Below, piece by piece: positions 34,874 through 43,778 of a stretch of 64,000 nucleotides of DNA (position 1 is its first letter; each line of letters starts with the position of its first letter). A program made the translations under genes and the position numbers. Under the pieces are notes generated by a model, which saw only the letters and a list, made by a program, of their open reading frames with translations, was not told where the DNA came from and did not search any database. The stretch lies in NCBI GenBank assembly GCA_963675655.1, contig OY776489.1:124001-188000 (forward strand), in the 5' to 3' direction. The DNA is from CAXXOK01 sp963675655. Its GTDB lineage: Bacteria > Bacillota > Clostridia > Christensenellales > Aristaeellaceae.

Positions 34874-35696
34874 TGCTGCCCTCCGCCTTTAATAGCTTGA
34901 TCTTACTGAGCGCAAACTGTTTTACGGCCTGCACGGGTTCTTTCATAAACAAGTCCACGGCAAACACTTCCCGGCTGGTAGCAAATACCTGATCCAGGAA
35001 CGAATAGCAAATATCGGTGCCGAAATTAATTTTCCGAATGCCCGCCTCGATCGATGCGACAATCTGCTCATCCGGTATACCGCTACCGCCGTGCAGCACA
35101 GGCGGTATACCGGTCGCTTCCCTGATCTCGCGGATACGATCAATCGCAATCACCGGCGCTTGCTTATAATGTCCGTGCGCGGTGCCTACCAGTATCGCCA
35201 ACGCATCCACTCCGGTCTGTTTAACATACTCTACCGCTTCATCCACACGGGTATACGCGGTGCTTACACCATCTTTGGCAACGCCGATATGACCCAGTTC
35301 GCCCTCCACAGATACGCCTACGGCATGGCACTGCTCAACAACACGTTTGGTAGCGGCCACATTCTCCGCAAAAGGCAGCGCGCTTGCATCCCGCATTACG
35401 CCGGTGCAGCCATAGCGCAGCGCCCTGATCACCGCATCGTCGCTCGCACCGTGATCCAGATGAAACACTACGCGGGTTTTGGCGCGCTGTGCCGCTGCCA
35501 GAATGGACGGTGCTAAAAACTCCGCCTCACAACTGGAAAACAGACGGCTGTACATTTGCACAATCACGCAGGCATCCGCTTCCTGCGCCGCCCCCAGTAC
35601 GCCCATTGCCGTTTCGGCGTTGTATACGTTAAAAGCCGGAATTGCGCACTGCTTCTCCTCGGCAATCGCAAGAACTGTTTTCAAATCGGTTAGCAT
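34866..35696 (-). CDS. Class II (zinc) ketose-bisphosphate aldolase family protein
   Basis: 276 residues of the FbaA/GatY/IolJ family, which splits a phosphorylated ketose into DHAP or a malonate-semialdehyde-type fragment and an aldehyde. Motifs: PAFNVYN near the start, the zinc-binding HLDHG, GELGHIG, VGTAHGHYK, LHGGSGI and INFGTD. The usual M-I/F-D-G-S block reads MRDASALPF, a conservative deviation. The ATG at 35696 follows GGGAGA; the longer frame overlaps the isomerase gene. Upstream of the PfkB kinase by overlap, it is the likely C-C cleaving step of the pathway. Confidence 0.88.
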   Translation of the reverse strand: MLTDLKTVLAIAEEKQCAIPAFNVYNAETAMGVLGAAQEADACVIVQMYSRLFSSCEAEFLAPSILAAAQRAKTRVVFHLDHGASDDAVIRALRYGCTGVMRDASALPFAENVAATKRVVEQCHAVGVSVEGELGHIGVAKDGVSTAYTRVDEAVEYVKQTGVDALAILVGTAHGHYKQAPVIAIDRIREIREATGIPPVLHGGSGIPDEQIVASIEAGIRKINFGTDICYSFLDQVFATSREVFAVDLFMKEPVQAVKQFALSKIKLLKAEGSNA

Positions 35697-35725
35697 CCGT
35701 ATCGTCTCCCTTTCCTTCTTTGGGT

Positions 35726-37120
35726 TTATTCTTCTACAGTATCCAGCCGCAAAGCAGGTACAAGCTTGCAAAACTCGCGCAGTTCCTCGGTATAATCGCC
35801 TTCAATTTCGGCCATATGGTGTATGTATGGGCCTTCTACCAGCTTACGTTCCCACGCAGGTAAATTTTTAAACTTTGCCCATAGGTAGGTGCCGAAAGTA
35901 TAGGGGCCCTCCATGGATTGGCAGGTACCGGCTAGTAAACTGTATTTACCATCGTCCTGATCCATCCGCGCCACGGTAAACTGGCCGTCCTTTACGCGGA
36001 ACCACTGGCGCATGTTGACTTCCTTGGCCGGACACCCCTCTTTTTTCAGGCTGTACGCAAAGGGGCCGCAGTGCCAAAGCAGTTCGCCGTTTGTATCCTG
36101 TGGATGCCGCGTGGTAAATTCGCCGAAGAACGGCACCTTTTCCCCGCGGCTGGCACAGGCAAGCAGCGCCATGGTGATTGCGCCGTGCATATCGCTTTCG
36201 CAGGAGACGATATAGCCCATATCCGCCAGAATGCTGTATGCAGTGCAGGGCATTGCGCCAACAGCCAGCTGCATAGCTGTCCAGCATTCCGCCGAAACAG
36301 CCTGTACGTTGTAGGTTTCAAACACCCACTGGTATAAAAGCACAAACGCATACACTTTTTTGAGCACCGGGAGCGTTAAATCATCCATTTCATAACGGGT
36401 CAGCAGCAGTTCTTTCCCTTTTTCCAGCTCCGCGTCGTTTTCCGCCAGTATTTTGTTGTACTTGTCGATGATAACGGCAAGGTTTACCGGCACAATCTGC
36501 AAGCCGAAGCGCTGCATCAGTTCGCCCTCGTTAAAGATGACCGAGCAAAATGCTTTGGGGCGCATACCGACCTGTGCGATGCGCATACCAGTAAAGTTTT
36601 TCAGCATGCAGCTAACCGACAGAAATTTTTCAAAATCCTTTTGAAACGTATTGCTGTCCACCGTGCAGCTCTCGATAAAGCTGAACGGAATATTGAAACG
36701 CTGCAGCTGGCGGCTCACGCCGAAAATACCGCATTGGCTGTCGGTAAAGCGCATACCGTCCGGCATAAAATCCTCATCCTGCGGCGCCCAGATGCAAACC
36801 GGTTTGCCTACGCCGCGTGCCACCTGCGCAGCAATTTCCTCGTTGCCGAAGTTACTGTTGATAATCAAGACAGAATCGACTTTCTCCGCCGTAAAGCGCT
36901 TAATCACCTTTTCCGCATCCGCCTCGTTAACCATCACATCCACAGCGTTGATGCCATTCAGGTCAACAAACCTCACAGTTTCCGAGGCAAAGTGTTCCCG
37001 AATGTAATCCACAATATGATGGGCGCGTTCCTCCGCCTTTTCCCAATTGAAAATACCAGGGCGTGGGGTTACGTCCCTGCGCATCGGCGCCAAACCGATT
37101 GTAAGTTTGTAATCCAGCAT
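35726..37120 (-). CDS. L-fucose/L-arabinose isomerase-family protein
   Basis: Manganese-dependent aldose-ketose isomerase fold, 464 residues. Recognisable parts are a Rossmann-like N-terminus (LTIGLAPMRRDV), SVLIINSNFGNEEIA, and C-terminal metal-ligand candidates in SAECWTAMQ (Glu), CESDMHGA (Glu/Asp) and GELLWHCGPF (His). The family covers L-fucose, D-arabinose and L-arabinose isomerases and several uncharacterised groups. The ATG at 37120 follows GAAGG. First gene of the minus-strand operon that continues with aldolase and kinase, so isomerisation would feed phosphorylation and cleavage. The sugar is not identifiable by eye. Confidence 0.82.
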   Translation of the reverse strand: MLDYKLTIGLAPMRRDVTPRPGIFNWEKAEERAHHIVDYIREHFASETVRFVDLNGINAVDVMVNEADAEKVIKRFTAEKVDSVLIINSNFGNEEIAAQVARGVGKPVCIWAPQDEDFMPDGMRFTDSQCGIFGVSRQLQRFNIPFSFIESCTVDSNTFQKDFEKFLSVSCMLKNFTGMRIAQVGMRPKAFCSVIFNEGELMQRFGLQIVPVNLAVIIDKYNKILAENDAELEKGKELLLTRYEMDDLTLPVLKKVYAFVLLYQWVFETYNVQAVSAECWTAMQLAVGAMPCTAYSILADMGYIVSCESDMHGAITMALLACASRGEKVPFFGEFTTRHPQDTNGELLWHCGPFAYSLKKEGCPAKEVNMRQWFRVKDGQFTVARMDQDDGKYSLLAGTCQSMEGPYTFGTYLWAKFKNLPAWERKLVEGPYIHHMAEIEGDYTEELREFCKLVPALRLDTVEE

Positions 37121-37236
37121 AGGCTGCCTTCCCTTCTTCGTTCTGCGGTTCATTTGTCCTTATTGTAAAACCGGCCGGAAAACCCGTCTATATTCCAGAT
37201 TCATGATTTTATAAGCAAAATCCACAAATATGTATA

Positions 37237-37264
37237 TTGTTTTCCAGCTTACTGCCGTTATAAT
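37237..37264 (+). promoter_or_regulatory. Promoter of the Gfo/Idh-ThuA operon
   Basis: TTGTTT, 16-base spacer, TATAAT, in the 196-base divergent region between the isomerase and dehydrogenase genes. No convincing minus-strand promoter could be picked out here. Confidence 0.6.
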
Positions 37265-37316
37265 GAAAGCAGCGGATGAACCGTTCACAATCGATACGAC
37301 CAAAGGAGGTACAAGT

Positions 37317-38426
37317 ATGCAAAAGCTTCGCGCCGGTATTATCGGACTTGGGTTTATTGGTCCCCAGCACATAGACGCTCTGCACCGCGTAACCGCGGCA
37401 GAAGTAACGGCGGTATGCTCCAGAAGCGTGGAAACCCTGCATGGTTTACAAGCCTATTACGACGTACCCAAAGCCTATGTCGACTGGCAGGAATTAATTG
37501 CCGATCCCGAGATCGACGTTATTCACAACTGCACCCCTAACACTCTGCACGACGAGATCAACCGCGCCGCGCTGGAAGCCGGCAAGCATGTGTATTGCGA
37601 AAAGCCGCTGTCCGGCAGCGCCGCCGAAGCACGCGCGGTTTGGCAATTGGCCGTGCAAAAGGGACTGGCGCATGGGCTGAACCATCAGTACCGCCTAAAC
37701 GCCCCCGTACAGGAAATGAAAGCCCGGTTACAAAACGGCTTGGCTGGCCGGCCGCTAATGGTTTTCGGCCATTATTTACAGGAATCCGGATCGCTGCTGA
37801 CCGATTGGGCCAGCCGGATGGATAACACGGGGATTGCCCGCGCAATTAATGACATTGGGATTCACTGGCACGATACGGCCCGCTGCGTTCTCGGGCAGCC
37901 TGTTGTTTCCGTAATGGCAGACCTGACCACCCACTACCCCGTACGCACCGACGCGCAAGGCGCGTCCCACCCCATGGTTACCGAAGATACCGCCGGAATC
38001 CTCATGCGCTTTGCAGACGGCACGCCTGGAATGCTTTTGATTTCCAAGGCTGCTAACGGGCATAAAAACGACTTGCAGCTGGAAGTATCCTGCACACAGT
38101 ACGGTATGCAATGGCGGCAGGAAGAGCCCGACCGCCTGATTCTTGGGGAAAAAGGCATCGGGTTCCAAACCGTATACATGAACCCCCAAGCCTGCCAGCC
38201 GGAAACGCGCCCGTACATTACCACGCCCATGGGGCATGTAATGGGTTGGCCGGATGCGCTGCGCAATGCCGTTGACAGCTTTTATACCTCTATATTGGAT
38301 AAAAGCTACCTTAGCGGCGCGCAGCCGTATGCCACCTTCGAAGATGGTTTTCAGGGGATGGCATTCGTAGAAGCGTGCGTAAAATCCAGCCAGACAAAGC
38401 AGTGGACGGAGGTGGAACAACCTTGA
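37317..38426 (+). CDS. Gfo/Idh/MocA-family dehydrogenase
   Basis: NAD(P)-dependent oxidoreductase of 369 residues, the family of inositol 2-dehydrogenase (IolG) and glucose-fructose oxidoreductase. N-terminal Rossmann motif GIIGLGFIGPQH, then the EKPLSGSAAEA motif with the conserved Lys, and a DIGIHWHDTARCVLG block with the catalytic His region. The ATG follows AAAGGAGG. The downstream ThuA-like gene overlaps by four bases. In this context it probably oxidises a cyclitol or a sugar C3 hydroxyl before further breakdown; both options fit the family. Confidence 0.9.
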   Translation: MQKLRAGIIGLGFIGPQHIDALHRVTAAEVTAVCSRSVETLHGLQAYYDVPKAYVDWQELIADPEIDVIHNCTPNTLHDEINRAALEAGKHVYCEKPLSGSAAEARAVWQLAVQKGLAHGLNHQYRLNAPVQEMKARLQNGLAGRPLMVFGHYLQESGSLLTDWASRMDNTGIARAINDIGIHWHDTARCVLGQPVVSVMADLTTHYPVRTDAQGASHPMVTEDTAGILMRFADGTPGMLLISKAANGHKNDLQLEVSCTQYGMQWRQEEPDRLILGEKGIGFQTVYMNPQACQPETRPYITTPMGHVMGWPDALRNAVDSFYTSILDKSYLSGAQPYATFEDGFQGMAFVEACVKSSQTKQWTEVEQP

Positions 38427-39217
38427 CACATGTGCTGGTGTGGTACGAAAACAGACCTTTGCCCGAAGCTGCCAAAGCCGAACGCACCGTATACCCTCAC
38501 GGCATCCATGGCGCGCTTGGCGCGCTGTTTGCCGCGCAGCCGGATATGGAAGTACGCACTGCCGTTATGCAGGATGCGCAGCAGGGGCTTTCAAACGAGA
38601 ACCTGAGCTGGGCGGATGTATTGGTATATTTCGGCCATAAATACTGGCGGGAAATTGCGGATGACCGGGTGGACGCAGCGCAAAAACGGGTACTGGACGG
38701 AATGGGGCTGGTGTTATTGCATTCCGCTCATGCCAGCAAGCTATTTTCCCGTTTGATGGGTACGCGAACACAGTGTCTGCGCTGGCGCGAAGGCCGTACC
38801 ACGTCTGCCCAGCGCGCTGTGGGAGCGGCCGCACCGCCAAACGACGGCGAATGGCAGCGGGTTTGGCTGGTATCGCCCTCCCACCCCATCGCCGAAGGCC
38901 TGAACGGCGAATTCTTCACGATTCCAAAGGACGAAAGCTATGGCGAATATTTTGATATTCCCCAACCGGAGGAGCAGGTATTTCTCACCACGTCGGAGGG
39001 TGGCGAGGTACTGCGCAGCGGTTGCTGCTGGCGGCGCGGCGCGGGGAAAATATTCTATTTTTCTTCCGGTCACGAGACTTTCCCTGTCTACTACCAACCG
39101 GAGGTACAACGGGTGCTGGTAAACGCCGTAGGTTGGGCGGCGCCCGTTACCGCTCGCCCAAGCTGGCCGGATTGGGCGCGGGAGGCTCCCCGCGAACGCT
39201 CACCGAAAGATCATTAG
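38423..39217 (+). CDS. ThuA-like protein
   Basis: 264 residues with the ThuA fold, related to class I glutamine amidotransferases and often found beside Gfo/Idh dehydrogenases in 3-keto-sugar pathways. Visible blocks: THVLVWYENRP at the start, DVLVYFGHKYW, the LVLLHSAHASKLFSRLMGT segment, WLVSPSHPIAEGL and a C-terminal GKIFYFSSGHETFPVYY. The TTG at 38423 is chosen because GGAGGTGG lies 7 bases upstream and it overlaps the dehydrogenase stop (TTGA). Activity of ThuA proteins is poorly defined; hydrolase or isomerase roles on keto-sugars have been suggested. Confidence 0.82.
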   Translation: MTHVLVWYENRPLPEAAKAERTVYPHGIHGALGALFAAQPDMEVRTAVMQDAQQGLSNENLSWADVLVYFGHKYWREIADDRVDAAQKRVLDGMGLVLLHSAHASKLFSRLMGTRTQCLRWREGRTTSAQRAVGAAAPPNDGEWQRVWLVSPSHPIAEGLNGEFFTIPKDESYGEYFDIPQPEEQVFLTTSEGGEVLRSGCCWRRGAGKIFYFSSGHETFPVYYQPEVQRVLVNAVGWAAPVTARPSWPDWAREAPRERSPKDH

Positions 39218-39247
39218 GCATACCAATACACCCTATGAAACGATAAT

Positions 39248-39298
39248 CAATCCCCTTTGGCAGGCTATCAAAGGTAGCTAACCAAAGGGGATTGTCTT
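39248..39298 (+). terminator. Terminator after the ThuA gene
   Basis: CAATCCCCTTTGG pairs exactly with CCAAAGGGGATTG; GCTA/TAGC pair inside the loop; GTCTTAT follows. The rest up to 39410 holds nothing recognised. Confidence 0.8.
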
Positions 39299-39410
39299 AT
39301 CTGTTATTCATCATCAGGTGCGTAATTGGCATTTTCTAACGCAACGGCAAGCCGTTTTCTATTCCTTATGCACCGCTATCATAACCTAAGCAGCGGTACA
39401 GCTATCATGG

Positions 39411-41198
39411 CTAATAATACGGATTCGAGCCTAGCTCATCTTCATCATACACCAGCGGAATTGTAATGGATACCAGCGTTCCGCTGCCTTCGTCGCTTTG
39501 GATGGTCAGCTTTGCCCGCTCCCCGTAAATCAGCCGCAGCCTATCGCGCACGTTCCGCATACCGATGCCGGTGGAATACCGGTTGCCGCCCATCGGTTCA
39601 TCCGCTGCGCCATAGAGAATCTGCTCCATAATTTCCACAGGCATACCGCTGCCGTTATCCTGCACTTTCACCACCAGCTGCTCCTTTGCATCCACCTCGG
39701 CGGATACGGTCACCAACGCTTCATCCTCAGCTGGACGCACGCCGTGCACCAGCGCATTTTCCAGTACAGGCTGTAAAATCATGGTCGGTATCAGCGCATC
39801 CGCCGCCTCCGGCGTACAGGTAAAAGGCGTAGACAGGGTATTCCCATGGATGTGGTGGTAAATATAGGCATATTGTTTCAGGCTGTCAAATTCCCGGCGT
39901 ATCGTAATAAACTTTTTCTGCATGTTTCCGGTATTCTGCCGAAAAAAGGCAGAAATGTGCCGGACTACATCGCAAATTTCATCGTTTCCATCAATCTTAG
40001 CAAGCGCATTAACCGTCTCCATCGCGTTATAGATGAAGTGCGGGTTGATTTGCGATTGCAGCGAGCGGTATTTATACTCCAGCATCTCGTATTCCGCTTT
40101 GCTTTTCCGGTTCTCCTCCCGCACGATGCGAGCCAGCAGTTCCCGCGTATCCGCAATCATCCGGTTAAAGTGCGCGGACATCTGGCCGATTTCATCCCCT
40201 GCTTCAATCGGCACGGTTAGGTTCATGTTGCCGCTCGCCACCTCATCCATAGACTTGACTAGCAACCGCATTTGCCGCGTCATGCGCTGGGTAACCGCCA
40301 TAATCGCCAGCGTACCAAACAGTACGCCAAGCAGCGCCACCACAAGCCCGGTGCGGATAATCGCCTGCCGTACGCTGTTTAGCGTTTCCATGGGTAAAAA
40401 GCCAACCGCCGACCAACGATCGTCCTGATGAATGGAAATGGCATACGGGTCTCCAACTTCGATTTGCGTAAGCGCTTCAGCAGCCGCTTGTTCGGCTGCC
40501 TCCGCCATCGCCTCGTTCGTGTCGCCAACCATGGCGATAGTTTTCCCGTTTTCATCCAGAAATACGATGGTCGAGTTCAGGCTGCCGTTGATCGAGCCTA
40601 AATCCGCCAACATTTCTTTGCGGATGCGGGCAACCGCCTTGCCTACGTGGCGGATGGGCGAAAGGTTGTAAATATCCCGAATCAGATATACGTCGCCTTC
40701 ATTTCCGCGTGCCCACAGCGTCCGCCCGTAGGTGTTCTGGCCGTATTCCGGCTGGTCCAGCAGCCCGGAAGCCTCCTCCACAAAGCTCTCCTGCGCAAAG
40801 GAGTTGCTGAACGACAACCCGTTATCCATACGGAAATAAAGCGAGTCGTGGTAGGACTGCGTGGTAATCATCTGGTTGATTTCATAAATCAGATTCTGCG
40901 CGCTCTGGTAATAGCCCTTATCGTTCTCCCGCAGATTCCGCATCGCATACATCTGTACGGATACGCCTTTGCTGGACGCCTGGCTTAGCAATTGCTGGGC
41001 GGCGGCATCGGAAGCGTCGGAGAAATTCATCAGCACCTGTTCGGTCAGCAGGCTCAAGTGCGCCCTTTTATCTTCCACCACCTGCCGGGAAGCCGTCAGC
41101 GTCAGCGTCAGCGTAATAATCGACGCGACGGCGACAATGGCGATGCAATCCACCAGAATCAGCTTTACACGATAGGATAAACTGCTTGGCTTTCTCAT
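39411..41198 (-). CDS. YesM/LytS-type sensor histidine kinase
   Basis: Membrane sensor kinase of 595 residues. Two spans (13-36 and 283-304) flank a roughly 245-residue extracellular sensor domain. A HAMP linker follows, then the His_kinase domain with the phospho-acceptor in QINPHFIYNAMETV (His387), and a GHKL ATPase domain with NALVHG, DNGSGMP and GIGMRNVRDRL. This class pairs with AraC-type response regulators to control sugar ABC transporters in Firmicutes. Its ATG overlaps the regulator stop by four bases. The signal is unknown but likely relates to the adjacent transporter's substrate. Confidence 0.93.
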   Translation of the reverse strand: MRKPSSLSYRVKLILVDCIAIVAVASIITLTLTLTASRQVVEDKRAHLSLLTEQVLMNFSDASDAAAQQLLSQASSKGVSVQMYAMRNLRENDKGYYQSAQNLIYEINQMITTQSYHDSLYFRMDNGLSFSNSFAQESFVEEASGLLDQPEYGQNTYGRTLWARGNEGDVYLIRDIYNLSPIRHVGKAVARIRKEMLADLGSINGSLNSTIVFLDENGKTIAMVGDTNEAMAEAAEQAAAEALTQIEVGDPYAISIHQDDRWSAVGFLPMETLNSVRQAIIRTGLVVALLGVLFGTLAIMAVTQRMTRQMRLLVKSMDEVASGNMNLTVPIEAGDEIGQMSAHFNRMIADTRELLARIVREENRKSKAEYEMLEYKYRSLQSQINPHFIYNAMETVNALAKIDGNDEICDVVRHISAFFRQNTGNMQKKFITIRREFDSLKQYAYIYHHIHGNTLSTPFTCTPEAADALIPTMILQPVLENALVHGVRPAEDEALVTVSAEVDAKEQLVVKVQDNGSGMPVEIMEQILYGAADEPMGGNRYSTGIGMRNVRDRLRLIYGERAKLTIQSDEGSGTLVSITIPLVYDEDELGSNPYY

Positions 41199-42718
41199 AC
41201 TTCTGCCCTTTGGTTACGAAATTCGGTCGGCGTCATATGCTCAATACGCTTAAAGGCATTATAAAACGAAATATAGTTGCCATACCCTACGGCGCGCGCC
41301 ACCTCGTCCACCAAAATGCGGGGATCAGCCAGCATCGTACGCGCCACGTTCATTTTGGATTCCAGCACATGCTCGTGGAAGGTCACGCCCGTTTCCTTAC
41401 GGATCAACGCCGAAAGATAGTTGGCGCTTACGCACAGTTTCTCGGCTACATCGTTCAGGCTCAAGCCTTCCACCGCATGCAGGCGGATATATTGCAAAGC
41501 ATTCCGGGTGAGCAGCGATTGCTGAGCGCTGTCCCGCGCGGCAATTGCCTCCCGTATAACGGTGGAAATTTTGACAAGGCAGTTACGCGCATCCTGCACG
41601 TTGCTGACAAACCAGGTTTCAAAAAGAGCTTCATGTATTTTCTCGTCAAACGGACATGGAAATTTTTTACGCAGCATCATCGCATACAGTGATACCATCG
41701 CCCGCAAATTACTGTACTGCTTACCGCTTTGTTCAGCAATCACATCCGCCGCTTCTATAGCGGATTTGTCGCTTAGGTTCGCTTTTTCCAGCAGTTCGTC
41801 TATCTTACGGTACATCTCTACCAGCCGCTCGTTCGGCCTGCGTTCTCCCTCGTCCAGATAGAAATTATCAATGCAGGGGTGCTTGCACAGGGCAATTTCC
41901 CAAAGCGCCTGCCGCGCCTGGTGGTACGCCGTACGGATCGCGTGCTGGGATGAGCCCAGTTTACTGATGCCGATGCGAACCGGCGTGATTAGCTCCGTGT
42001 TGATCACTTCGGCAATCCTATCGGCTTCACTGCGCCAATCGACCGCTTCCGCTTCCATATATACGAAAATCACTACCGCATCGTACAGGAAGAGAGATAC
42101 GGCGGTTACCCCCAGCCTTGTCAATACGGCATCGATGCGGTTAAATACGGCCTGCGAAAAAACCCGTTCGCCTTGTAACTGCACCACCATAATATAGTAC
42201 GCGTTAAAGGAAAGTCCCACATCCGCAAGCATCCCGCGCACACCCTGCCCGCGCTGGCTATCGTTGGTCAACAAACTCAAGAGTTGGGCACGCTGTTTTA
42301 AGGCTGTTGCCTGTTCCAGCGCCACATCCGTTTCATGTTTGCGCCGGGTCATGGCAACCGCACGGCGGATGGTACGCTCAATTTCCTCATTATCGATCGG
42401 CTTGAGAATATAGTCGAAAACAGCCAGCTTAATGGCACGGCTGGCGTACTGAAACTGATCGTATCCCGTAATGATAATCACCTTGCAGTCCGGTAATTCC
42501 TTACGGATTTCCGCAATCATATCCAGACCGTCTTTTTCCGGCATGCGAATATCAGTAAGCACGATATCCGGCTCTTCCCGAAGAATCAGCTTGCGACCGC
42601 TTTCGCCGTCGCTGGCGGTCCCCCCCACTTCACATTCCAGCGCCGGCCAGTCGATGGTTTTCAGCAAAGACCGTACCGTTGCGGGATTATCCTCAACGAT
42701 CACAACTTTCAGGGCCAT
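41195..42718 (-). CDS. AraC-type response regulator (YesN-like)
   Basis: 507 residues. N-terminal receiver domain with acidic pocket EDN (9-11), phosphorylation site Asp56 in VLTDIRMP and the ITGYDQF strand. A middle region of about 260 residues has no obvious motif. The C-terminal AraC helix-turn-helix pair includes LSLNDVAEKLCVSANYLSAL and VARAVGYGNYISFYNAFKR. It should activate the neighbouring ABC sugar importer and perhaps the island. The ATG at 42718 follows AAAGGAG. Coupled to the kinase by an ATGA overlap; own promoter upstream. Confidence 0.93.
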   Translation of the reverse strand: MALKVVIVEDNPATVRSLLKTIDWPALECEVGGTASDGESGRKLILREEPDIVLTDIRMPEKDGLDMIAEIRKELPDCKVIIITGYDQFQYASRAIKLAVFDYILKPIDNEEIERTIRRAVAMTRRKHETDVALEQATALKQRAQLLSLLTNDSQRGQGVRGMLADVGLSFNAYYIMVVQLQGERVFSQAVFNRIDAVLTRLGVTAVSLFLYDAVVIFVYMEAEAVDWRSEADRIAEVINTELITPVRIGISKLGSSQHAIRTAYHQARQALWEIALCKHPCIDNFYLDEGERRPNERLVEMYRKIDELLEKANLSDKSAIEAADVIAEQSGKQYSNLRAMVSLYAMMLRKKFPCPFDEKIHEALFETWFVSNVQDARNCLVKISTVIREAIAARDSAQQSLLTRNALQYIRLHAVEGLSLNDVAEKLCVSANYLSALIRKETGVTFHEHVLESKMNVARTMLADPRILVDEVARAVGYGNYISFYNAFKRIEHMTPTEFRNQRAEV

Positions 42719-42781
42719 AGGGACTCCTTTCCGTGATGATATTCCATTTCTGCGTTTCGCCTTTTCAGGCTTGTTAACGAT

Positions 42782-42810
42782 ATTATAGCAAAGAAGCGGA
42801 TCTTTCTCAA
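42782..42810 (-). promoter_or_regulatory. Promoter of the two-component operon
   Basis: Minus strand TTGAGA, 17-base spacer, TATAAT. A hairpin (GAAGCGGAT/ATCCGCTTC, 42792-42817) covers the same bases and may end the upstream transporter transcript. Confidence 0.75.
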
Positions 42811-42890
42811 TCCGCTTCTCTGCGGCATAATAATCCGCAGATATGTCCGGCTGAAGCTTTTTCTTCAGCACATCGTTTTTGTCTGCCCGG

Positions 42891-43778
42891 TTATCCCTTT
42901 ACCGCGCCAGACATGATACCCGATACGATGTATCTTTGCGTACTCAGGTAGAGTATCAATATTGGTATCATGGCAAGCATGAAAAACGCAAACGCAAGGT
43001 TGAGCTCCGTCATATTCTCGCCAAAGTACACAATTTGCGCTAACGGCAGCGTGCGGCTTTCATCGCTGCGCAGCAACACAACTGCGACGCTGTAATCGTT
43101 CCAGACAAACAAGGTATTCAGCACGATCTGCGTCATATTCACTGGCGTCATCAGCGGAAAAACGATTCGCCAGAAGATACCGAATTTCCCACAGCCGTCA
43201 ATAGACGCAGCCTGCTCCATATCCCTTGGCACCGTTTTTACAAAGCCCGTTACCGTCAGGATGCTGATGCTGACCTGAAACCCCGATCTTGCTAGAATAA
43301 ACCCAATATTGGTGCTGGCCAGCCCCGCGCTGTAAATGTTCATGTACAGCGAAAGCATGATGCACTGGAAAGGCACCAGAATACCGCTGATAAAGAGGGC
43401 GTACATAACTTTGTAGAACTTGCCGTTGTTGCGCGCGAGTACAAAGGAGGCCATGGACGTTGTAAACAGCAGTATCAGTACCGTAGGAATTGTGGTAATG
43501 ATGCTGTTTTTAAAACCGATGCCTACATACTTGTTTTCCTGTATCACGCGCAGGTAATTATTCAGTGTGGGCATCGCCGGCCATGCCAGACGGTTGAGGC
43601 TGATATCCGAATGGCTTTTTATGGAGTATAAAAAACTGATATAGAACGGCACCAGAATCATCGCCGTAATAGCTGCGATGAACAGGATACGTAGCGCCGC
43701 ATTCAAGATGACCTTGATGCGGTTGCGTCCCGCCTGTTGACCGAAACGCAGGGAGGCGGATGCGGTATTTTGCGACAT
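42891..43778 (-). CDS. ABC sugar transporter permease (MalG/UgpE type)
   Basis: 295-residue inner-membrane permease with six predicted spans. The cytoplasmic EAA loop reads EQAASIDGCGKFGIFWRIVFP, which couples to the ATPase. The start shares one base with the stop of the partner permease (TAATG), so the two are translated together. Like many CUT1 importers in Firmicutes, no ATPase gene is in the operon; a shared MsmK/MalK-type ATPase elsewhere is expected. The transporter probably takes up an oligosaccharide, glycoside or cyclitol. Confidence 0.92.
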   Translation of the reverse strand: MSQNTASASLRFGQQAGRNRIKVILNAALRILFIAAITAMILVPFYISFLYSIKSHSDISLNRLAWPAMPTLNNYLRVIQENKYVGIGFKNSIITTIPTVLILLFTTSMASFVLARNNGKFYKVMYALFISGILVPFQCIMLSLYMNIYSAGLASTNIGFILARSGFQVSISILTVTGFVKTVPRDMEQAASIDGCGKFGIFWRIVFPLMTPVNMTQIVLNTLFVWNDYSVAVVLLRSDESRTLPLAQIVYFGENMTELNLAFAFFMLAMIPILILYLSTQRYIVSGIMSGAVKG

